Positions 10,601 to 17,100 of a stretch of 55,992 nt of DNA are shown in pieces (the first letter of the stretch is position 1; each line of letters begins with the position of its first letter). The position numbers and the translations under genes were made by a program. The stretch comes from Myxococcales bacterium (GTDB lineage: Bacteria > Myxococcota > UBA727 > VGSZ01). The stretch covers positions 1 to 55,992 of the forward strand of contig JAHFED010000044.1 of the NCBI GenBank assembly GCA_023248635.1, in the 5' to 3' direction. A model generated the notes under the pieces. The model was not told the origin of the DNA. It did no database searches and saw nothing but the letters and a program-made list of their open reading frames with translations.

Positions 10601-11075
10601 CGCCAACGGCGACGTCGACCTCTCGAGCCTGGAAAACGTAGGCGGCGACCTTGCCGTCATGACCCCCGAGGGCTCCGTCGACATCTCGGCCCTCGAAGAC
10701 GTCGGCGGCGAGCTCGTCATCGATGCCAACGCAGTGGCGGCCCCGGCTGGCCAGAACTGTGGCACCAACGGATGCACGACCGTCTGCGGCGACAGCGTGG
10801 CTGCAGGCCTTGAGGAATGCGACGACGGCAACAGCGACGACGGCGACGGCTGTTCAACGAGCTGCACGATCGAGCCGGGCTTCATCTGCACCGACGACGG
10901 CTGCTTTGACCTCGACCAGCAGCTCGAAGGAGTGGCCGGCACCTGCGCCGCCCTCGCCACGCGGGACAGCGCCGCGTTCGGCCTCTTGCTCCTGGGGCTG
11001 TGGGCCCGCCGCCGCTCCCCGGGCCGGGCCGGGCGAAGTTCGCGCGGCCATCCACGAGGACAACCGACTGGCTGA
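4659..11075 (+). CDS. Giant cell-surface protein, paralogue of the preceding gene, with CSLREA-like N-terminus
   Basis: The frame is open further upstream, but that part overlaps the previous gene out of frame and is nonsense. ATG 4659 gives a short hydrophobic leader (MLILVAAALVSTTTFVV) and then VNTTDN...HCSFAEAV, a variant of the CSLREA motif that begins many secreted beta-helix proteins. The product is 2138 residues. A beta-helix with NGNN/DDNLIHDN-type repeats occupies about residues 20-1100. Two cassettes of TSP3-type Asp repeats plus L-domain-like leucine repeats follow (about 1230-2020), then a Cys-rich repeat (CGDSVAAGLEECDDG) and a hydrophobic segment with Arg residues. Unlike its neighbour it has about 20 extra residues after the Arg cluster. 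It matches gene 1 almost segment by segment, indicating tandem duplication. Probably a calcium-stabilised adhesin. The start has only a weak GGGA just upstream. Confidence 0.82.
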   Translation: MLILVAAALVSTTTFVVNTTDNIDEDTADACTVAHPHCSFAEAVRLSTDVDDDVEIQVLPGGGGVISFGGLNLSRTGVSGNLTIDGTGALGFAVGTPSVELNGPLGLSHTGSSAVIAVRGFAFTGQLNLGESGSSLSYDISDCTFGRGLDGLAVPGFIGINVSGGGGVADLALTRVDIISQVAFGAELSDLRDVSFVDVNLGVSGDLVAGNNIGIRTLGITGSLTWDGGVIVDSIDRSFLIQGGPTTAAFSNFTVGALADGTPAPNQGTGLPLSGIDLSTLTNVTVVNSADVGLSGAFTASSNVFVGVLPDGTPGPNLGGGVDGSITCNGCVIAHNGGGGAGTLAGNGNNVHDNGAGVGNLNGDDNLIHDNLGFGAVTVTGNGNNISDNGGNGVDGAVTGDDNVISGNGGRGVGALNGNDNLVTDNLTGASSVAGQRNTVTLNHGIGVNGGITGNDHRVSDNEGDGIHGAVSCSGCVIEDNRGHGVVGDAGTGCTGCDLLANDGDGLRSDTSSQILCSGCEIADNGGDGIRGVRGDAVGVDCDVHDNANGLHGDGAPALCTNCQVHDNTDDGVRIEVGGAATCTTCTIVDNGGGIGGAGGGLALASSFVGAHADGSTGPNGNGPQIELTNTDATVSGSRVRGSGAGAVINVDGGSFQADLESRFDNGDIAVQADDSSVSSFATVCDVGTGYVASGGSLTIGGRVANEEGCDSRVLAVGVDASCDVSADNLVVEAALSALSIHDVDIVNVALFEISLLAPAALSIQRGASGGSVQMTGQAEGRVVIDDVVLDELRAGSARRSSLKTNAEPQRVLAAADDPAGNDVQIAPFLVRDAVGTGFRVGNARVGVSSLAVSAESCSGRGIDLDIQSSAGGSGLGALEAKPNEAVMVLTPSSNGSDGAVVVISVDSLSLNGAATGNVGSGFILDVSPGAGGGALSLGEIVVALDGKDVLRTNDASENAEETLLGLSAVDNGGDGLRILGSSAGALRAFSSFGNGGDGLQIGGSIGLDVAAADVGDVLDVNLGATAPNNGAGIVAEDDATVALGLDRRLRRAELTTQPARVGHNDGGGVLVRGNALVDVAPGFAAFDVPFGIDYDDDGRTANDIGDEDHALNAPFIARVDRAGADFVVHGFAPTLANVMFFIADRSEGDAAPFAFLGEASEGSIGDTDPGTGDYDDDQRGSDRDAAAFSFRFSSARGAVQLPLGAVPLVAIASVRGRASEPSTSFFLDACSRSDEDPDCDFDRDGLTNAEEAAIGTSHLNADTDGDDLSDRAEGSADSDDDGIIDALESNQRDLDRDELPEQRDADDLDPCVPSTASPRCDDDGDGLSSADELVFGTDPTKADSDGDGLPDGIEARSDTDDDGISDALESLSFDGDGDGVSDQFDREVVPFACIGLPTLRGVVTIDDDADLAALQGTGCIVGSLVLRGGDRAGPLALPALRVVTGAIVCEGTPLTELQLPLLGQAGLVAISDNAGLVAVQLPLLGLVRGDVVIAGNPSLSSVVVDGALGNIQGDLVIDDCDALTSVSLPKVQSVGGDLIIDDCDALTSVTMPRLQSVGGTVIVEGADGAVVCLREGCDFDGDSVPDALELARGTNPRDIDSDGDGRSDGVEGDADLDHDGTIDGLENDDDDDDDDGVPAPRDANDDDACVPDVTLSACDHDDDGVADSIEIARGTNPLAPDSDGDGKGDALEGDDDSDGDGDLDARERDDVDFDGDGRSAERDEDDGDACSPDPDGGACDSDDDGVSDREEVDQGTAPTASDTDQDGVPDGAERGDSDGDGIVDALESASGDADDDGTSDQGDRADNDPCAPNPLASACLDARAPAAPPRACAALETAGGDVVLLDDDDVAAFLANGIQCIAGNLVVGGGVTNLDLGGLVIVTGDVIVRDADALTSIAFPDLSSAGSFDVEANDALLSFQAPLLGSVDGDLVFANCDALPELTLPALASIDGDVRVADNDALGNISLEALVDVDGDVDLAANGDVDLSSLENVGGDLAVMTPEGSVDISALEDVGGELVIDANAVAAPAGQNCGTNGCTTVCGDSVAAGLEECDDGNSDDGDGCSTSCTIEPGFICTDDGCFDLDQQLEGVAGTCAALATRDSAAFGLLLLGLWARRRSPGRAGRSSRGHPRGQPTG
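9541..9567 (+). repeat. (ACG)9 trinucleotide run encoding poly-Asp
   Basis: Nine perfect ACG units lie inside the second TSP3 region of the surface-protein gene and encode a run of eight aspartates. Such a run is prone to slippage in whole codons, so it could vary in length without breaking the frame. It may simply reflect Asp-rich calcium-binding coding sequence. Confidence 0.8.
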
Positions 11076-11078
11076 GCT

Positions 11079-11122
11079 CTCGGCCCTCAGGCCGGGCGGC
11101 CCTGACGCCGAGGGCTCGTTTT
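11079..11122 (+). terminator. Probable rho-independent terminator after the surface-protein genes
   Basis: CTCGGC (11079-11084) pairs with GCCGAG (11107-11112), and the interior TCAGGCC/GGCCCTGA adds a second stem with one bulge. Four T residues follow at 11119-11122. It sits 3 bases after the stop of the giant gene and separates it from the transporter operon. The T-run is short. Confidence 0.55.
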
Positions 11123-11143
11123 CCCTCTGCCGGTTAGGCGATG

Positions 11144-11166
11144 CGCTCCTGACGCTGTAAGGAGCG
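11144..11166 (+). promoter_or_regulatory. Hairpin sequestering the Shine-Dalgarno of the NCS1 transporter gene
   Basis: CGCTCCT (11144-11150) is perfectly complementary to AGGAGCG (11160-11166), with a 9-base loop. The second arm is the ribosome binding site of the transporter whose ATG is at 11170. Pairing would hide it, so translation may depend on unfolding or a ligand. No known riboswitch class was recognised. Confidence 0.45.
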
Positions 11167-11169
11167 GCC

Positions 11170-12609
11170 ATGAGCGACGCCGACAACGACCTGAGCAATG
11201 CGGATCTCGCGCCGACCACGCTGGAACGCCGCACCTGGAACCTCTGGCACATCGCCGCCCTCTGGGTGGGCATGGCCGTGTGCATCCCGACCTACACCTT
11301 GGCCTCGGGTCTCGTCGACAAAGGTTGGACCTGGCAGGCCGCCGTCGCCTCGGTGACCCTGGGGAACTTCGTGGTGCTCGTGCCCATGGTGCTCAACGCC
11401 CACGCCGGCACGCGCTACGGCATCCCTTTTCCAGTGCTGGTGCGCTCGAGCTTTGGCACCCGCGGCGCGAACCTCCCGGCCTTGATGCGTGCCTTCGTCG
11501 CCTGCGGCTGGTTTGGCATCAACACCTACATCGGCGGCGCGGCCCTCGCGCAGATGGTGCGCGTGGTCTTCATGGACGGCGTCGGCGGCACCGAGCGCTT
11601 GCCCGTGCTCGGCATCTCGGGGCTCGAGCTCGTGTGCTTCTTGCTGTTTTGGGCCCTGCAGATCGGCATCCTCTTGAAGGGCATCGACAGCATCAAGATG
11701 CTCGAGACCTGGTCTGCGCCCTTTCTCTTGCTCATCGGTGTGGCTTTGCTCGCCTGGGCCGTCGACGCCGCCGGCTCCTTCTCGCGTCTGCTGGAAAACC
11801 CTCAGCCAAGAGACGGCGTCGTCGTCGCTGGCGTGGGGGCGGTGCTCGGCGCGGGCTTGACGACGGCGGTGAGCTTCTGGGGAACCCTGGCGCTGAACAT
11901 CCCCGATTTCTCACGCTTCGCGCGCACGCAGAGGGATCAAATCATCGGTCAAGCTTTGGGCTTGCCCGCCACCATGGCCTTCTTCGCCTTCATCGGCGCC
12001 GTCGTTACCAACGCGACCTTCATCGTCTTTGGCATGCGCATCTCCGATCCCGTGCAACTGCTCGGCAGGATCGGCGGCACGGGCACCACGCTCATCGCCA
12101 TGCTCGCCCTGCTCATCGCCACCCTTACAACCAACGTCGCCGCCAACATCGTCGGCCCGGCCAATGACTTCTCCAACGTCAACCCCAAAAAGATATCGTT
12201 CAAGATGGGCTGCGTGATCACTGCGATTGTCGGTCTGGTGATCATGCCCTGGCGATTGTACAACGACGCCGCTGCCTATCTGTTCACGTGGCTCCTCGGT
12301 TATGGCGCATTGTTGGGCAGCGTCGGCGGCGTGATGATCGCCGATTATTATTTCATTCAAAAGCGCGACCTCGACGTCGACCAGCTCTATAAGAGAGATG
12401 GCAAATACCAGTACACCAAAGGCTGGAACCCCATCGCCGTCGTCGCTTTGTTTGCGGGCATTACGCCCAACCTGCCGGGCTTTCTCTCGGCGCTGGGGCT
12501 GATCAAGGTCGGCGATCCCTGGACCTCTATCTACGACTGGGCCTGGTTCGTCGCCTTCTTCATCGCCGCGGGCGTGCATCTGGTGGGCACGCGGCTGCGG
12601 GGTCGTTGA
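11170..12609 (+). CDS. NCS1-family nucleobase/allantoin/hydantoin:cation symporter
   Basis: The 479-residue protein is strongly hydrophobic, with about 12 membrane segments, the usual size for NCS1 (PucI/Mhp1/CodB-like) transporters. The N-terminus ERRTWNLWHIAALWVGM, the GTRYGIPFPVLVRSSFG segment after helix 2, and WFGINTYIGG in the third helix region are family hallmarks. It would import purine- or pyrimidine-related bases, allantoin or hydantoins with a cation across the inner membrane; the substrate cannot be fixed by eye. AAGGAG lies 5 bases before the ATG. The stop TGA (12607-12609) shares a base with the ATG of the GHKL gene, so the two are probably co-translated although no functional link is known. 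A stretch near 12180-12420 is visibly less GC-rich than its surroundings. Confidence 0.9.
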   Translation: MSDADNDLSNADLAPTTLERRTWNLWHIAALWVGMAVCIPTYTLASGLVDKGWTWQAAVASVTLGNFVVLVPMVLNAHAGTRYGIPFPVLVRSSFGTRGANLPALMRAFVACGWFGINTYIGGAALAQMVRVVFMDGVGGTERLPVLGISGLELVCFLLFWALQIGILLKGIDSIKMLETWSAPFLLLIGVALLAWAVDAAGSFSRLLENPQPRDGVVVAGVGAVLGAGLTTAVSFWGTLALNIPDFSRFARTQRDQIIGQALGLPATMAFFAFIGAVVTNATFIVFGMRISDPVQLLGRIGGTGTTLIAMLALLIATLTTNVAANIVGPANDFSNVNPKKISFKMGCVITAIVGLVIMPWRLYNDAAAYLFTWLLGYGALLGSVGGVMIADYYFIQKRDLDVDQLYKRDGKYQYTKGWNPIAVVALFAGITPNLPGFLSALGLIKVGDPWTSIYDWAWFVAFFIAAGVHLVGTRLRGR

Positions 12610-14186
12610 TGGACGTCCTGCAGACGCTGGTCGCGCAATTCACCGATCCCTTCGCCTGCTTGCGCGAGCTGATCCAAAACGCTCTCGATGCCGGTTCTGA
12701 CGTCGTCGAAGTGAGCACCAGCGTCGACGGCAAAGGCGCTGACGCCTCTTATGTGCTCGAGGTGCAAGACCACGGCTCGGGCATGGACCGGGCCATCATC
12801 GACAGCCAGCTCACCCGCCTGTTTTCGTCGTCGAAGGATGGGGACCTCACCAAGATCGGCAAATTCGGCGTCGGCTTCGTCTCCGTCTTCGCCCTCGATC
12901 CCGTCGCTGTGTGCGTCGACACCGCCAAGGCCGGTGAACGCTGGCGCGTGGTCTTCGGCCGCGACCGCTCCTTCACGCGCGTGCGGCTCGACGACCCCAT
13001 CGAGGGCACCCGCGTGCGCATCTTTCTCGACGATGCCGGCGTGAAACGCCACGGCCCCGGCTGGGACGCCGTCGTCGTCAAAGCCCGCCAGGCGGTGAGC
13101 CACTGGTGTCGCCACGTCGAAAAGGAGCTGCTCTTTGACGGCCACGCGATCAACCGCCCCCTGGGCCTGCCCGAGCACGCGCTCACCGTGACCCGCGACG
13201 ACGGCGCCGGTACCGTCGTCGTCGCCGGCATCCCCCCCTCCGGCTCTCTCTCGACCATCGGCTTTTACAACAAGGGCCTGACCCTCCTCGAGGCCACGGC
13301 CTGGGACGACGTTCCCGCCGACGTCTCGGTGCGCATCTCGTCACGCTGGCTCGAGCACACCCTCACCCGCGACTCCGTGGTGCGCGACGACCGCTACCTC
13401 AAGGCCATGAAGATGGTGCGCTCCGTCGTCGACGACGACCTCTTGCCCCGGGCTCTGGACGTGCTCGAGGGCAGCGACGATCCCCTGGTGCGCGGCCCCC
13501 TGATCGCTTGGCTGCGCGCCCGCCTCAAGGACAAGAAGCTCAAGAAGCGCCCCCTCTTTCGCGGCGTCGGCGGCGCGCGCTTCTCCGTCGACGATGTCGT
13601 CAAACGCGGCTGCTCGGTGGTGGCTCTCGACGACGCGACCGGTGCTGCGGTTGCTGCTGCTGCGGCGGCGGCGGGTCAGCTGGTGTTGGCCGTGAATCCG
13701 GCGCGCTGGGCATCGGATGCCGACGACCTCAGCCAGCTCTGCGGGATCCCCACCCCAGCGCTGCTCACCGTCTATTTGGCCGCCGTCGACGTCGACGCTG
13801 AGCTCGCCCCCCGTGCCGCGCGCCTCGCCGATCTCACCCGGACCTTGCTGCAGGAGGCTCGGCTCTTGAAGGGCACCAGCATCTCCCTGGCGCGTGTGGT
13901 CGGCGCCGGCGGCGGCGGCATTGCCTTCAGCGGCGCCGGCGAAGGCAAGCTCTTGCTGGTGCCCGCCAAAGCCGCAGCACACACATTGAAAGCGCGCCTC
14001 GTTGTCGACGTCGCCCACCCCGACGTCGGCGCGTTGCTGACCTTGGCCGCGAGAGACACGCCGCTGGCGGCCTTTCTCCTCGCCAAGCTGCTCCTGCCCA
14101 TTCCCCTGGGGGCCGCCCCCGACAGCGCCCTCGCCCTGGCGGCGCTGCGGCTGCGTGAGAGCTCCGACCAAGCGGTGGCCCCGTGA
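12609..14186 (+). CDS. Hsp90-like GHKL ATPase
   Basis: From ATG 12609 (TTG 12606 is an in-frame alternative) the product has 525 residues. The N-terminal GHKL nucleotide-binding fold is complete: N-box E20-LIQ-N24-AL-D27, G1 box D54-HGSG, and G2 box GKFGVGF at 84-90. A middle region (about residues 170-280) contains YNKGLTLLE and SSRWLEHTLTRDSVVRDD, recalling the S5-fold middle domain of HtpG/Hsp90, where the end of the domain contacts the ATPase site. Length is shorter than HtpG (about 620) and no typical Hsp90 C-terminal dimerisation domain was recognised. It overlaps the next gene by GTGA, so the 1554-residue protein is a likely partner. An ATP-driven conformational machine, chaperone-like or MutL/MORC-like, is the best description; substrate unknown. 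Confidence 0.75.
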   Translation: MDVLQTLVAQFTDPFACLRELIQNALDAGSDVVEVSTSVDGKGADASYVLEVQDHGSGMDRAIIDSQLTRLFSSSKDGDLTKIGKFGVGFVSVFALDPVAVCVDTAKAGERWRVVFGRDRSFTRVRLDDPIEGTRVRIFLDDAGVKRHGPGWDAVVVKARQAVSHWCRHVEKELLFDGHAINRPLGLPEHALTVTRDDGAGTVVVAGIPPSGSLSTIGFYNKGLTLLEATAWDDVPADVSVRISSRWLEHTLTRDSVVRDDRYLKAMKMVRSVVDDDLLPRALDVLEGSDDPLVRGPLIAWLRARLKDKKLKKRPLFRGVGGARFSVDDVVKRGCSVVALDDATGAAVAAAAAAAGQLVLAVNPARWASDADDLSQLCGIPTPALLTVYLAAVDVDAELAPRAARLADLTRTLLQEARLLKGTSISLARVVGAGGGGIAFSGAGEGKLLLVPAKAAAHTLKARLVVDVAHPDVGALLTLAARDTPLAAFLLAKLLLPIPLGAAPDSALALAALRLRESSDQAVAP

Positions 14187-17100
14187 GCGACGTCATCAGC
14201 CAACTCATCGGCGGCGGCGTCGTCGACTCCCGCGGCGTCTTCACCGTCGACGCCAAGAAGGCCCAAGAAAAGCTCGAGCGCTTCCGCCTGGCCGACCCCC
14301 TGGGCTACGTCGTCGAGCTGGTGCAGGCCGCTGGGCTGTGTGGCGCCACCTTCGTCGACGTCGAAGTCACGGCTTCGCTCTTTCGCCTGCGCTTCGATGG
14401 CCGGGCCTTCGGCGCCAGCGATCTCCAAGACCTCGAGAGCGCCGTGCTGGTGCGCAACGATCTCGACCACCCCGCGCGGCAGCAACTGGCCCTCGGGGTC
14501 TCGGCCGCGCGGGCCCTCGATCCCCGCTTCGTCAGTGTGCAAAGTGAAACAACGAAGCTGCTCCTCGACGACGAAGGCTCCTCCCACCTCGGCGACCAGC
14601 CCGCCCTCGAGTCTCCCTTCACCACCCAGATCGAAGTGCAGGAGGCCTTCCGCATTGGCCACTTCGTCGAGTTCTTCCAGGGCGCGTTCGGCATGCAGAA
14701 GGAAGAGCGGCTGCTCGCGGAGCGCTGCCGACACGCGCGCTTCACGGTCTCGGTCAATGGCGTCGTCGTCAGCCACAAGCCGCCTCCGACGGACGTGCAG
14801 ATCGACGTCATCGAAGACGGCTTCGTCGGCTCCTTTGGCTATCGCTTTGGGTCCTTTCTCCCCGGGCGCCTCATGATCCTACGCGCTGGGGTCGTGCAGG
14901 AATCGGTGCTCTTCGTCGACGAAGGGGCCTGTGCCGGATTGCCGGTTCCCCGAGGTTTCGTCGCCGTCGTCGACGCTCCGCACCTGCCCCGCGACGCCTC
15001 GTTCAGCCGCTTCATCCGCAACGACGCCTTCAACGCACTGGTGCGCAGCGCCCTCAAGCGAGCGGCACCCGCCGCCCAACAACTGCTGCGCGCCGGCGAC
15101 GACGGCTCGGGGCGCAGACCGGCCGCTTTGGCCGTCCCTGACGATCACCACCTCTGGGCCCACGACGTCGTCCGCGATGTGCTTGCCTCCTTGGGGGCTC
15201 CTGCGCGCACCAGCACCAACAAGCAGATCGCCGCCCTGCGCTCGCTGCCGCTGTTCACCGATGCCCTCGGTGCGCCCCTCACCTTTGATGCGATCCTCGA
15301 GGACATGAGGCGCCACGGTCACGCCGCCACCGTGGCCGCCAAGCGCACGGCCCTGCACCTGAAGCCGCCGCGACCCGTGCTCCTCGTCGACGAGGTGGTC
15401 GAGCAGTGGATGGCCCGCCTGGGCGTGCCCCTCAAAGACATCACCACGGCCGTCGACGAAGCCGACAAAAGGGAGCTCAGCCAGACCCGCTTCCGCGCCC
15501 GACGCACGCTCTGCAACCTGCCGACGTCGGCCTCCTTCGCCGCCCAGGTCCGCTTCGATGCTTCAGAAAACGAACGCGGCGTCATCGGCTTTCGCAGCGG
15601 CGGTGCTGAACCGGCGCAGATCATCGTCGTCGTCGACGGCTGCGAGTTGGCCCACCTCTCGGTGCCCTTCGTGGTTCCGGGCCTCAGCATCGTCGTCGAG
15701 GGAGCCTTCACGCCCACCTTCAACTACGACGACGTCGTCAGAAATGCGGCCCTCTCCAAGGCTCTGGTGCGGGCGGCGGCGGCCATTCCCCTGCTCTTTG
15801 ATGGCCTGCGCCGGGCTCCTGGGCGTCACCGCGAGGCCTTGGTCGCCTGTCTCGCCCTCTACCTCGACGGCAGCGCCCTGGCCGCGGCCCTGCTCGAGGC
15901 AGCCGGCTGCCCCAAGCACCCCGTCAACCTCGAGACCCTCAGCCTCGATCACCCCGCCGCCACCGCCCGCCTCTTCACCACCATGGGACGAGACGAGGTC
16001 TCGCTCGAAGAGCTGACGAAAGACCAAGGCCCCATCGGCGTCGTCGGCGTCGACGTCATCAACTTCACGCCCTCGGTGCGCCCCACCCTGCGGGCGGGTG
16101 AGGTGCTGCGCGCGGTGTTGCGCAAGGTGGTGCCCCATCGCCCCCTCATTTCAATGAACGACGAAGCGCTCCAGGCGCGCCGGCGCCAGGAGCTGCGCGA
16201 CCGCAACCCCGAGACCCTGGCCATTGCCGACGTCAGCGCTCGGGTCGCCGTCTCGACGCGCCTGGAGGTTGCTGGCTCGGTCAAGCCCGTGCCCACCGTC
16301 GTCACCGGCTTCGTCGGTCATCGACCAGGCGGAGCGCGCGCCAAGCTCGAGCTGGCGGTCTATTGCGAGGGCCGCCGCCTGCAGGTCGCGAAGCTGGCCG
16401 CGCCCGTGTCGGGCCTGATTGCGGCGCTCAACGACGACCGGCTCGAGCTCACCGGCAAGCTGCAACCCCACGGCAGCATCGATCACCTCGTGGGCGCGGC
16501 CCTGGCAGCGGTGCCCAAGCTCATGGCCGCGCTCGCCGATCCCTGGCCCCTCGCCGTCGACGTCGTCAGCTGCTTGCTCCCCACCGATCAACACCGCCAA
16601 GCCCTCGCGCGCCTGCAGGCAAACCTCCCCCCCAAAGAGGTCGGACCGGCCTGGACAGAGGTGCTCTTGCTCTCGGCGGAGTCCTCGCCCAACAGCGACG
16701 GCGACGTCGCTGCGGCCCTGGAGCTGGTGTTGGCCGAAGGAGCCGTGCCCACCGTCGATCGGGTCGCCGAAGTCGTCGGCGGCAAGAAGAAGAAGGCCAC
16801 CACCGACGCCCGCGTCGACTTCTTGGGGAGCGCGCTGGGATCGCCAGGCTTGGTCGACGAGGGCCCCTTGCTGACGCGCGTGCTCGAGGTCTTTGGCATC
16901 GATGAATTCGTCGTCGCGCGACTCGATGGATCGACGACGACGCTCGCGGAGCTGCTGACCCAAGGGGTGGCGCGCTCGGTGTCCCAGGCCGCCCCGATGG
17001 TGAAGGGCTTCGGCGACGTCGTGGTGTTGTCGACGTCGGCAGCGGCCGTGATGGCCCGGCTCCGCGAGCTCCCGATCGAAGATGCCAGCGCCGCCCTGGC

